NCBI GenBank assembly: GCA_036759545.1
Contig: DAIOUL010000001.1
Span: 1 to 64,000, forward strand
DNA from: 66-474 sp036759545
GTDB lineage: Bacteria; Pseudomonadota; Gammaproteobacteria; Xanthomonadales; Rhodanobacteraceae
Direction: 5' to 3'
Length of the DNA: 64,000 bases
The notes below the pieces were generated by a model. The model saw only the letters and a program-made list of their open reading frames with translations, was not told the DNA's origin and did no database searches. Position numbers and translations under genes: made by a program. Positions 53,700 through 62,194 of the stretch are shown piece after piece. The first letter of the stretch is position 1. Each line of letters opens with the position of its first letter.

Positions 53700-55379
53700 C
53701 TACGCGCCGACCCGCCAGCGCAATCTCGGCTGTTTGATATCCAGGACCTCGAGATCATCCAGCAGGGCGTAGGTGTGATAGCCCCATCGCGCGCCGCGGA
53801 CAGGGGGTTCGAGCCGGCCGATGCATTGTTCCCGGTACTGCTCCGGATCGAGGATCAGGATTTCGTTGAACACCACCGCGCGGCCGTAGCCGCCTGCGCA
53901 ATCCTGGCTCGGCCTGATCAACTGGCCTTCGTGCGTAAAGATGCGCCCGGCCGGCCTTGCGTGGCGCACGTCCGACACAACCGGATTTTGCGGATGCGGC
54001 TCGAACGGCCCGAGCGGAGTATCTGCATGGAAAAGGAACAGCTCGTCGTTTTCGCTGCCGCCTGCCTCGCAAACATTCGCGAACATGTACCAGCGGCCCC
54101 GGTGTTCGTGCAGTGTGGCATCGACGGCCAGCCGACCTGACAGCAGTTCGCCGGCCAACTCCCAGTCGTCGGGAAAATGCCGCGCGCGGAAAAGACGGAC
54201 CGGGCCGCCGGAACTGCCGATTTCCGGGACCATGTAAACCTCGTCTCTCCACTCGAACACGTGCGGATAGGAAAGGTGTTCCGCCAACTGCAGCGCGGCG
54301 CGCGCGGGGCCTGCGGGGCCCTGTTCACTCCATGGAATCACCGCGATGTCGGCGTGCCCTTTGGCATAGTCGTAATCTTCAACGAACAGCCAGTCCTCGC
54401 CGCGATGACGGAACAAAAACGGATCGGCGTAGAAATGCCCGCGTGGGCACGGCACGGCCTGTGCGGCCTGGAACGCGGGTGCAGCGGGGTCCAGCGGCCG
54501 GCCTCTCCTCCAGAGCACCGACCAGTGTTCGACGCTCGTGCGGTTTCGGATCAGCGCGCGCGCCTTGTGAACTAGATTGCGCACCAGAAAATGCGCCATT
54601 TCCGGGTTGCCGCGGCCAAGAGGTCGTTCCGGCCGTTGCGACGGCTCGGATGGCAGCCGGCCCGTCCGCGCGAGCTGCCGCAGGCATCGCATCACGAAGG
54701 CCGAAGATTTCCATGATGCAGCCTGCTGCGCGAGTTCCAACGAGTGCGGGTGGGTGGAACCCCATGAGCGATACAGTAGCCGTGGTGGTTCCCCTGCCGG
54801 CGGCAGTTGCCAAAGTTCGCTCGCGGACACCGTGGCACCACCTTGAATCTCCCGCAGCAGATTCGGATCGTTCGCGCTTTCCGGAGTGATGCCGTGCGCG
54901 TACATCCAGATTCCGTGCTTCGCCACGGAAACCAGTTCGGCACACAGCTCGCCACGAAAGCCGAAGCGCAGGAGCACATCCAATCGCGCTTTTCGTATTT
55001 CGTCCAGATCGGCGGACGAGAGACACCGCTTTTCTCCGTCTCGTCGAGGAACGACGCGCAACCAGGCGGCATCCGTCAAAACACCCCGGAGATCGCGCTT
55101 GGAAAATGCGGACTGCAGATCGCGCCGGCGCCGGATTTCATTGCGGACATATCCGTCGTAGAGGAACCGGCCGCGCGCCGTGTCGCGTGCACCGGTGCCT
55201 TCCGCATCGATGACGACCAGCACGATCTCGCAGAATTCGCTGTCCTCGATCTCGTCTGTGATGCGCGCGATCCACGCGGGCACCGTCGGTTCATCCAGCA
55301 ACAGCCCGATGCGCAGCCTGGGCTCGCCGGCCGCCGGCTCGACGTACAGAGGGCTGGCTGAGTGGGCGGGCGCGTTCAT
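53700..55379 (-). CDS. GINT1-like transferase with formyltransferase-like N-terminal region
   Basis: 559 residues. The C-terminal half (about 290-559) shows a five-bladed beta-propeller-like layout with HFYADPFLFRH, DWLFVEDYDYAKGHADIAV, HLSYPHVFEW, VYMVPEIGSSGGPVRLFRA and WYMFANVCEAGGSENDELFLF. This is the pattern of the bacterial homologues of glucosamine inositolphosphorylceramide transferase. The N-terminal 240 residues (LRIGLLLDEPTVPAWIARI, LDVLLRFGFRGELC, KHGIWMYAHGIT) resemble a formyltransferase fold. Such fusions occur in EPS loci, with unproven activity; glycosyl transfer is the likely role. The start overlaps the upstream GT4 stop by an ATGA. It is the last gene of the minus-strand operon. 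Confidence 0.75.
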   Translation of the reverse strand: MNAPAHSASPLYVEPAAGEPRLRIGLLLDEPTVPAWIARITDEIEDSEFCEIVLVVIDAEGTGARDTARGRFLYDGYVRNEIRRRRDLQSAFSKRDLRGVLTDAAWLRVVPRRDGEKRCLSSADLDEIRKARLDVLLRFGFRGELCAELVSVAKHGIWMYAHGITPESANDPNLLREIQGGATVSASELWQLPPAGEPPRLLYRSWGSTHPHSLELAQQAASWKSSAFVMRCLRQLARTGRLPSEPSQRPERPLGRGNPEMAHFLVRNLVHKARALIRNRTSVEHWSVLWRRGRPLDPAAPAFQAAQAVPCPRGHFYADPFLFRHRGEDWLFVEDYDYAKGHADIAVIPWSEQGPAGPARAALQLAEHLSYPHVFEWRDEVYMVPEIGSSGGPVRLFRARHFPDDWELAGELLSGRLAVDATLHEHRGRWYMFANVCEAGGSENDELFLFHADTPLGPFEPHPQNPVVSDVRHARPAGRIFTHEGQLIRPSQDCAGGYGRAVVFNEILILDPEQYREQCIGRLEPPVRGARWGYHTYALLDDLEVLDIKQPRLRWRVGA

Positions 55380-56617
55380 GAGGACGGCATTGTGGCGGAG
55401 GCGGCGCCGCGGTCTTCACCTCTGCTTTCAATCAATGCCTCGTAGTGGGACAGCAGGGCTGCACCGATCGCGTCCCATCCGTACTCGCGTTCGGCGACGC
55501 TTCTGGCATTACATCCCAAGCGCCGGATTTCCGCTGGATTGGAGATCAATTCCAGGACCGTCTCCGCGAAGGCTCCAGCCTCGTCGGCAAACAAGGCATC
55601 AACACCGGGTCCGAGCGAAATGCCCTCCGCGCCCGCGCGGGTGGTGACGATCGCCTTGCCGAGCGCCATGGCCTCGAGGATTTTCAGCCGCGTTCCGCTG
55701 CCGGTCCGCAACGGCACGATGTACACCCCTGCAGCTTGGATGTACGGCCGCACGTCGTCCACGAATCCGGCCAATCGCACGTTCGCCGCCATTGAGGGCG
55801 GTACCTTCAACCCATCGGATTTGCCTACGACCGTCAACCGTACATCGGGACGCGCGCTGAGGACGCGGGGCAACACCTCGGACAATAACCACTCCATGCC
55901 GTCGCGGTTCGGAAACCAGCTCATCTGGCCGACGAACACCAAATGCGATGCGTCTGGTTCGTTTGCGCCGGGCCGATTGAATTCCAGATCGACACCGTTG
56001 GGCACGACGTGAACCGGCGTCCCCGGTGCGAGACCGAGGAGCTGCTCGGCATCCGCCCGCGAGCAGGCGAGTACCGCATCGGCACGCTCGCACGCGCCGC
56101 GTTCGAATGCCCGCAAACGCGGCAATTGTGTTCGCAAGAACCAGCGGGCGAACGCACTGGATTCCACCTCGATTCGCCGCTCCAGCAGGGTCTGTTCGAC
56201 GTTGTGCGCGTTCAGCGCCAGCGGGGTCGAAGCGGGGACCTGGTCCGCATACGCCATCAGCGGCAGCATGTCGACGTGCACCAGATCGAAGTGCGGCACG
56301 AGTTCGGCAAGCCGTGCACGCAACGCCGGAATTTCGTACTTGCGGGCGACGAATGGTGTGGACGACAGCAAGCTGCCGATCGCGGCATGGATCAGCTTCG
56401 GGCGTGAGCGGGTGCTGGGAAGCGGGAAGCTTTCGAAGCCTGCGAGCATTTCGCGCAAGGGGCCGGTTTCGTCGGGCGCATCGTCGGGCCGCAGGCAACT
56501 CAGCAGATGCACCTGGTGTTTCGACGCGAGCGCGCGCAGCAGGTGGAACGTGCGCAACTGATGTCCTTCCCGCGGCGGCCAGGGAACACGGCTGGTCAGG
56601 GCGAGGATGCGCGCCAT
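55376..56617 (-). CDS. GT4 glycosyltransferase, PEP-CTERM/EpsH-associated (TIGR03087-like)
   Basis: 413 residues from ATG 56617, one base after the stop of the upstream GT2 gene (TGA-C-ATG). It opens MARILALTSRVPWPPREGHQLR, the characteristic start of TIGR03087 sugar transferases. Later segments are NAHNVEQTLLERR, VPNGVDLEFN, VFVGQMSWFPNRDGMEWL, and the donor-site IVPLRTGSGTRLKILEAMALGKAIVTT. A retaining GT-B enzyme for EPS repeat assembly in the cytoplasm. Together with the TIGR03013-like initiating transferase it ties this locus to the PEP-CTERM type of EPS system, though no exosortase gene lies in the window. Confidence 0.88.
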   Translation of the reverse strand: MARILALTSRVPWPPREGHQLRTFHLLRALASKHQVHLLSCLRPDDAPDETGPLREMLAGFESFPLPSTRSRPKLIHAAIGSLLSSTPFVARKYEIPALRARLAELVPHFDLVHVDMLPLMAYADQVPASTPLALNAHNVEQTLLERRIEVESSAFARWFLRTQLPRLRAFERGACERADAVLACSRADAEQLLGLAPGTPVHVVPNGVDLEFNRPGANEPDASHLVFVGQMSWFPNRDGMEWLLSEVLPRVLSARPDVRLTVVGKSDGLKVPPSMAANVRLAGFVDDVRPYIQAAGVYIVPLRTGSGTRLKILEAMALGKAIVTTRAGAEGISLGPGVDALFADEAGAFAETVLELISNPAEIRRLGCNARSVAEREYGWDAIGAALLSHYEALIESRGEDRGAASATMPSS

Positions 56618-56618
56618 G

Positions 56619-57743
56619 TCAATGCTTCTTCCACAGTCCGCGCGGATCCAGCGCAATGCACGCCGGCAATGAGAGCAACGCGGCGGCATTCAACATCGCG
56701 AAAGTGCCCGCGGTTCTCAATAACGGGACGCGTGCCGCCGCGCGCGGCCAGAGGATCGCCGCTGCCGCGCCGACATAGGCGGCGAGTTGCAGCCACATCA
56801 CGAAGAAATAGAAATCGCCGGCTGCGAGGGCCGATGCGAGCAACGCGGCAAGCAACGCCCAAGGCGCGACCAGCCGCAGCAGCTTGTGCGAAACAAACGC
56901 GAAGAATGCGGGATTCGCAAACGGGTTCAACAGGCGCGGCAAACGCGCCATCAACTGCCAATTGCCCGCCAGCGTGCGCAGTTTGCGGCGGAACTCCGCG
57001 GCCGTGCTGGCACTCGGCGCGTCGATCGCGACGGCTTCGCGCGCCATCCAGACCCAGCCGCCGGAAAACACGACGCTCAACGGCAGATACATGTCATCCA
57101 GTATCAAGCCCGGCGGGAGCGCAGGAATCAGTTCACGGCGCATGGCATGGATGGCTCCGCTGACGCCGTGCAGCCAGCGGAGTCGTGCCTCACCTTCGCG
57201 CAGCGCGACTTCCATGCGCCAGTACAGTCCTACATCGGTGCTCACACTGCTGCCTGCTGCCGCAATCGACAATTCTCCGCTCACCGCCCCTACCGCCGGA
57301 TCGGCGAACGGCGCGACCAAGTTGCGCAGCGCGCCGGGCGCGAACCGCTGCCGCGCATCGGTGAACGCGACGAGTCCGGCCTCGACTTTACTCAGCGCGA
57401 CGTTCAATGCAGCGGCCTTGCCTTCGTTTTGCTCCAGCCGCAGTACATGCACGCGCGAGTCCCCGATCGCAGCGGCCCGGGCGGTCTGATCGGTGCTGCC
57501 GTCATCCACGACGACCACGCGCAGGTTTTCCAGGGGGTAATCCTGCGCCAACACGTCGCGCACCCGCGCTTCGATGCGCTGCGCTTCATTGTGCGCGGCG
57601 ATTACCACGGTCAATGCGGGCGTTTGCGCATTCGATTGCGGCGTGCGTCCGCGGTTGCGTGCCAGCAGCAAGACCAGCACCGGGTACAAGAGGTAGGTGT
57701 AGAGGACCAGCGCGATGCTGACCCAGAAGACGACCGCGCTCAT
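56619..57743 (-). CDS. Membrane GT2 glycosyltransferase
   Basis: 374 residues from ATG 57743 (ATGA overlap with the upstream deacetylase stop). One N-terminal membrane segment (about 5-27), a GT-A catalytic domain (LTVVIAAHNEAQRIEARV, VVVDDGSTDQTA, FTDARQRFAPGAL, GLILDDMYLP), and three C-terminal membrane segments. This is the topology of processive or membrane-associated GT2 enzymes such as hyaluronan synthase relatives. The C-terminal QxxRW motif is weak (KLRTLAGNWQ), so a single-transfer role in repeat-unit synthesis is as likely as polymer synthesis. Confidence 0.85.
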   Translation of the reverse strand: MSAVVFWVSIALVLYTYLLYPVLVLLLARNRGRTPQSNAQTPALTVVIAAHNEAQRIEARVRDVLAQDYPLENLRVVVVDDGSTDQTARAAAIGDSRVHVLRLEQNEGKAAALNVALSKVEAGLVAFTDARQRFAPGALRNLVAPFADPAVGAVSGELSIAAAGSSVSTDVGLYWRMEVALREGEARLRWLHGVSGAIHAMRRELIPALPPGLILDDMYLPLSVVFSGGWVWMAREAVAIDAPSASTAAEFRRKLRTLAGNWQLMARLPRLLNPFANPAFFAFVSHKLLRLVAPWALLAALLASALAAGDFYFFVMWLQLAAYVGAAAAILWPRAAARVPLLRTAGTFAMLNAAALLSLPACIALDPRGLWKKH

Positions 57744-58510
57744 CCGGGCAGGAGCCGCGCGCGCAGACGTTCGTATCGGCGATTCCCCAGCAGCGCCTTC
57801 GGCCAGGAGAGCAAGCGGTAGCGCACCCGAATCAGCCGCGGCCGTACCCCGCGCCATCGCAGCAGGTTCGAAAAGTCATCGAGGTCCAAGCCGCGCGTTA
57901 TCGCGATCCGTTCGCGGCAATCATTGGCGAACGCACCACGGTTCACGCCGGGGATCGACGTCAGCACATGACGATAACCCAGCCTCAAAGCGGCGGCGCG
58001 CTCGCGCTCACCGCCGCGTCCGCCCGGCAACGCGAGCGCAGTCACCGCTTGACCGGTGATGCTTTCCAGCCGCCGCTTGCTTTCGATCAGTTCGGCGTCG
58101 AGTTCCTTCGCATCCAGATCTTCGAGGAATCGATGGCTGCGGCCATGCGATTGCACGCCCATGCCCGCCATAGCAAGCGCGCGCACGTCGTCTTCGGACA
58201 CCATTCCCGGCCGGCCGATGAAGTCGGAGGTAACGAAGAATTCGGCCACCATTCCGCGCGCAGCCAGCAACGGCAGCGCGACGCTGCAATTGGTGGCGTC
58301 GCCATCGTCGAAGCTGATCACCACGCATTTGTCATGCGCTGCGACCGGCGCCGGCCCATCCAGACGAATGGTACGGAAGCCATGATCGCTCAGCCAGTCG
58401 AGCTGCCTTTCGAAATCCGCAGGCAGCACACTGTAAACGCGGTCCGCGCGAGCCTCTGCCGCCTGGTGCAGCCCGTGATACATCAACACGGGCAGCCGCG
58501 GCCCGTTCAT
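57740..58510 (-). CDS. Polysaccharide deacetylase (NodB-type)
   Basis: 256 residues. The NodB homology domain starts PVLMYHGL. The catalytic base and metal Asp lie in VVISFDDGDATN, and the metal His pair lies in GVQSHGRSHRFLED (His-x3-His). ALPGGRGGER is motif 3, which in family members carries the catalytic Arg. It removes N-acetyl (or O-acetyl) groups from amino sugars in the glycan or its lipid-linked precursor. No signal peptide is obvious. ATGA overlaps link it to genes on both sides. Confidence 0.87.
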   Translation of the reverse strand: MNGPRLPVLMYHGLHQAAEARADRVYSVLPADFERQLDWLSDHGFRTIRLDGPAPVAAHDKCVVISFDDGDATNCSVALPLLAARGMVAEFFVTSDFIGRPGMVSEDDVRALAMAGMGVQSHGRSHRFLEDLDAKELDAELIESKRRLESITGQAVTALALPGGRGGERERAAALRLGYRHVLTSIPGVNRGAFANDCRERIAITRGLDLDDFSNLLRWRGVRPRLIRVRYRLLSWPKALLGNRRYERLRARLLPG

Positions 58511-59928
58511 TTTGCCGCCAGCCGCTTCTGCAGCAGTTGTTCGCGGCGGGTCGGGCGTCGCGGCATTGCGTAGCGGCGGATGGGGATCGCCGGTTGCGGC
58601 GCCTTCGTTTCGGGGCGCTCCACCTTGGCGCGTTCGGCCAATGCCAGCTCACGCGCCTTGAGCATCAGCGCCACGAATACCCAGAAGTAGCCGATCATCT
58701 GGGCGTAGGTGAAGCGGTCTCCCCAGAAATTGCCTATTACCAACGCTGGCCACGCACCCAGCATGCCCAAGCCCAGCGCATAACCGACACTGCCCGGTGG
58801 AGAGTCGCGGAAAGTACGCCATGCGGCACGAAGGAAACTGAAGAACAATCCGACGAGAATGGAGATGCCGATCAGCCCCTCTTCGGCCAGGGTGCGCATG
58901 TACAAGTTGTGCGTATCCATCCCGTAAGGACTGACGGAGGAGAACGTGTAATTACCGGTGCCGAAAAGAGGATGTTTCTGCCATATACCCAAGGCCACGT
59001 CCCAAAACTCGTATCGGTCTGCGGTACTTGCGTCCACCTGCCCCCCTTCGACGTGCGTGCTGTCGAAGCGTTCGCTGACCGAGTGCGGCATCATGGGTGG
59101 AACGATCGCGAGCGCGAGCGCCACCGGGATGACCATCTTCCAGCGGCCGCGCCACAACAGCAGGATCACCGCCGCACCGACCAGGACGGAAACGTACGCC
59201 GCGCGGGAGTACGCCCAGAGCACGCCTAGCACCATGCAGATCACGCCGCCGGCCAGCAACGTTCGCCATACCTTCGACAAGCCACCGGCGATCATGAGGG
59301 CGAACAACATCAGGGCCATGGTGACGCAGAACGCCGCGAACTCGTTGGCGCCCAGCATGGAAAACGTTCCCTGCAGCCGCATGTCGTCGCTGTAGTGCCA
59401 GGCGCTGACGCTCATGTGTTCGGACCAGGTCACGCGCAGGATGTACGGCAGCGGCAGGAGCATGAAGAGGATCACCCGTTTCAGGTTGAACCAGTCGGTC
59501 ACGCTCATCTCCACCACGAACAGCAGCAGCACTGCGAGCATCGAATCCTTGAGATCGTTGACCCGGCTGGAACCCGGGTCGGGATGGAGCCACATTCCGA
59601 TCAGCAGCGTGATCACCGACCAGAGGACGTACAGCCACACCCAGCGATGCACGCCGCTCCAGCGGCTGATGTGTCCGCGCATCCGCCACGCGCCGATCAA
59701 TGCCAGCAGAAAACCGACATTCAGAAAGTTGATGCCGAATGGCAGTTTCGGCAGATAGCCCGTCTGGATGTTCTGCAGCGGCAGCAGAAAAAGAAATGCA
59801 TACAAGGCCCAGTTATGCCGGGTCGCAACCGGTTCGGACGCAGAAGGCGCCGCAGCCGCGGTCAACCCGCGGAGCCGCGAGGAAGCGGCGTGCGGCGCGC
59901 GCGAACGCTCAGGCAAAGGCGTAGCCAT
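58507..59928 (-). CDS. O-antigen ligase/polymerase-like membrane protein
   Basis: 473 residues from ATG 59928, which follows GGAGGAG. The start lies 20 bases inside the upstream GT4 gene; the frame stays open further, but only as a shadow of that gene. About 10-12 membrane segments are present. A large periplasmic loop region ends in KHPLFGTGNYTFSSVSPYGMDTHNLYMRTLAEEG, the WaaL/Wzy-type signature (GxGxxxF...HN...E). It is therefore expected either to polymerise repeat units or to ligate polymer to an acceptor in the periplasm. The C-terminal tail is cytoplasmic, long and basic. Confidence 0.85.
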   Translation of the reverse strand: MATPLPERSRAPHAASSRLRGLTAAAAPSASEPVATRHNWALYAFLFLLPLQNIQTGYLPKLPFGINFLNVGFLLALIGAWRMRGHISRWSGVHRWVWLYVLWSVITLLIGMWLHPDPGSSRVNDLKDSMLAVLLLFVVEMSVTDWFNLKRVILFMLLPLPYILRVTWSEHMSVSAWHYSDDMRLQGTFSMLGANEFAAFCVTMALMLFALMIAGGLSKVWRTLLAGGVICMVLGVLWAYSRAAYVSVLVGAAVILLLWRGRWKMVIPVALALAIVPPMMPHSVSERFDSTHVEGGQVDASTADRYEFWDVALGIWQKHPLFGTGNYTFSSVSPYGMDTHNLYMRTLAEEGLIGISILVGLFFSFLRAAWRTFRDSPPGSVGYALGLGMLGAWPALVIGNFWGDRFTYAQMIGYFWVFVALMLKARELALAERAKVERPETKAPQPAIPIRRYAMPRRPTRREQLLQKRLAAK

Positions 59929-61036
59929 GGCTCCTCCACAAGTCACGGTATACGTTCGCGTAGGCTTGTGCCATTCGATCCGACGAATACCTTTCACTGA
60001 CACGGCGGCGCAAGTCGGGCCGCGCACCGGCCTCGCCCAGAGCCGCTTGCATCGCCGATGCCAGTGCCGGGGCGTCCGCGACCGGCACCAACCGCGCCGA
60101 CAGTCCGGAAAGAACGACCTGGGTCTGCCCGACATCGGTGCATACCACCGGCCGTGCTGCGGCCATGGCCTCGAGCAGCGCCAGCGGCAATCCTTCGTAG
60201 TGCGACGGAAGTACGAAGCAATCCAGCATGGGGTAGTAGCGCTCCAGGTCATCGCGCGCCCCGAGCAGGCGCACCCTCGCAACAATTCCGAGCCGCTCGG
60301 CGTGCGCCAACAACGCTGACCGGAGCGGGCCTTCTCCGGCGACGGTGAGCCACGCCGAGGGGGCCTGATCCGCCACGATGGCGAATGCATCCAGAAGGCC
60401 GAGCGGATTTTTCTCCTCGGACAACCTCATCGCACTGCCGAACACGAATGCGTCCGCGGGTATGCCGAACTCCGCCCGCGGCAACGGCGGTGCGTCGGGC
60501 CTGAAACGCTCCGTATCGATTCCGTTTTCCACCAGGCAGATCCGGTCGGGTGCGACGCCGGCGTGCTTCACGTCATCCTGCATGCGCGCGGACACCACGC
60601 AGACCTTGTCGAAGCGCCGCAACAACCAGCGTTCGATCTGCGTATAAAACCGCAACCGCAGCGAAGTTGAAATCGGTCCATGGAGGGTGGCAATGATGGG
60701 TGTCGAGCTTCCATGCCGCGCCAGCCACGCATAAAACGCGCTTTTGTAGCCGTGCACATGCAGCAAGGAATTGGGTTCCTCAGCGATCCGGCTTTGCAGC
60801 GAGCGAATCGTGCCCCAATCCAGCCGGCCACGGCAGGAAATACGTTCGGCCGGGACGCCCAACTCGCGCGCGCGCGAGAGCAGCGGTTGATCCGGATGCA
60901 GAGGGCTGTCCAGACACACCAATGTGCTGCGCACGCCCATGCGAGCCAACGCCGGGATCAGACCCAGCAAGACGTATTCGGCGCCGTACACTCCCGCGCT
61001 CGAATGCAAATGCAACACATGCGGCTCAGTGTTCAC
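59909..61036 (-). CDS. GT4-family glycosyltransferase
   Basis: 375 residues, GT-B fold: HLHSSAGVYGAEYVLLGLIPAL at the N-terminus, LVENGIDTERFRPD, FVFGSAMRLSEEKNPLGLLDAF, and the donor-binding LPSHYEGLPLALLEAMAAARPVVCTDVG with the two family glutamates. It transfers a sugar from a nucleotide donor to the lipid-linked EPS intermediate. The start overlaps the upstream GT4 gene by 11 bases and the end overlaps the ligase-like gene by 20 bases, so the operon is very compact. Confidence 0.9.
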   Translation of the reverse strand: MNTEPHVLHLHSSAGVYGAEYVLLGLIPALARMGVRSTLVCLDSPLHPDQPLLSRARELGVPAERISCRGRLDWGTIRSLQSRIAEEPNSLLHVHGYKSAFYAWLARHGSSTPIIATLHGPISTSLRLRFYTQIERWLLRRFDKVCVVSARMQDDVKHAGVAPDRICLVENGIDTERFRPDAPPLPRAEFGIPADAFVFGSAMRLSEEKNPLGLLDAFAIVADQAPSAWLTVAGEGPLRSALLAHAERLGIVARVRLLGARDDLERYYPMLDCFVLPSHYEGLPLALLEAMAAARPVVCTDVGQTQVVLSGLSARLVPVADAPALASAMQAALGEAGARPDLRRRVSERYSSDRMAQAYANVYRDLWRSHGYAFA

Positions 61037-62189
61037 CGAGCAGGTCCTGATAGAGGCGCAGGTACGCGTTCACCATGCCCTGGAGCGAGTGCTTCAGCTC
61101 CACCGTCGCACGGGCAGTAGTGCCGAGTGCACGGCGGAGCGCCCGGTTCTGCAGCAATTCCAGCATCGCCGACGCCAAGGCTTCCGGTTGTGAGGCCTCG
61201 ACCAGCCTGCCGCAGTTCTCCCCGACCAGCTCCGGGTTGCCGCCGACCCGGGTGGCGATCACCGGCAGGGCGCAGGCCTGTGCTTCCAGAATTGCGTTCG
61301 ACAAACCTTCGCTGCTCGATGCCAGTACGAACACGTCCAGTGCCGGAAGAATGCTCGCAATGTCATCCCGATCGCCGAGCAGGCGCACCGCATCGGTCAA
61401 TCCGTGGAAGACGATCTGCTGTTCAACCGCATCGCGCAGCGGGCCGTCGCCCACCAGCAGCAGGTGCGCGCTGGGCACGGCCGCGTGCACTCCCGCGAAC
61501 GCTTCGATCAAGTCCGAGTGGCGCTTGACCGGATAGAGATTGGCGACACAACCGACGAGCAACTCGTCGCCGGCAAAGCCCAGCTCTGCACGCATGGCGC
61601 TTCGTCCCGCTTCCTGCGGAACGAATTTCTGTGTGTCGACCCCATTCGGGATGCATATCAATTTGGCGGGATCGACCCGCTCAGTGGCGGCCAGCAAATC
61701 CAGGATCGCCCTGCTGGGCGCGACGATGCGGTCGAAACGGTGATTCAAGCGGCGCATCAGCCAACGCATCCTTCCGGATTTCTGGAATCCCATGTCGCGC
61801 CGGTTCGAGAGCCGCCGCATCCGGCGAGGGTGGCGCGGCAGCAGGGCGTTTATGAGATCCGACTTCTCGTGATGCGATTGCACGATGTCGTACTTGCCTT
61901 CTCGCACCAGCCGGCGTATGCGCCAGATGGCGCGCAAGCCCGCGAACCCGTAGATCGCGCGAACCGGATGGTAGAGCAGACGCACATGGGCTCGGTCCAG
62001 ATTGCCCACAATGCTCGAGGTGTCCGGTTCGCTGGTGAGCTGCAACACATCCACCCGGCACTGCGGCGGCAATCGGCTGAGCAGGTTGCGCAGAAAACGT
62101 TCGCTGCCGCCCGCTCCGAGAATGGGTGTGTCGGTCAGCACCAGAATCCGCAGCCCTTCCGCCGCTGCTTCGCGGCCGCTTTCTTCCAT
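61026..62189 (-). CDS. GT4-family glycosyltransferase
   Basis: 387 residues, GT-B fold: ILVLTDTPILGAGGSERFLRNLLSRL, CIPNGVDTQKFVP, LVGCVANLYPVKRHSDLIEAF, and the donor site LASSSEGLSNAILEAQACALPVIATRVGG. A distinct paralogue of the next gene downstream, so the two probably add different sugars. The start lies 5 bases after the stop of the outer-membrane barrel gene. Confidence 0.9.
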   Translation of the reverse strand: MEESGREAAAEGLRILVLTDTPILGAGGSERFLRNLLSRLPPQCRVDVLQLTSEPDTSSIVGNLDRAHVRLLYHPVRAIYGFAGLRAIWRIRRLVREGKYDIVQSHHEKSDLINALLPRHPRRMRRLSNRRDMGFQKSGRMRWLMRRLNHRFDRIVAPSRAILDLLAATERVDPAKLICIPNGVDTQKFVPQEAGRSAMRAELGFAGDELLVGCVANLYPVKRHSDLIEAFAGVHAAVPSAHLLLVGDGPLRDAVEQQIVFHGLTDAVRLLGDRDDIASILPALDVFVLASSSEGLSNAILEAQACALPVIATRVGGNPELVGENCGRLVEASQPEALASAMLELLQNRALRRALGTTARATVELKHSLQGMVNAYLRLYQDLLGEH

Positions 62190-62194
62190 GGTGA

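Noticed and set aside
59929..60390. In-frame N-terminal extension of the ligase-like membrane protein.
   Set aside because: It lies wholly inside the GT4 gene in another frame; the ATG at 59928 has a strong GGAGGAG site.
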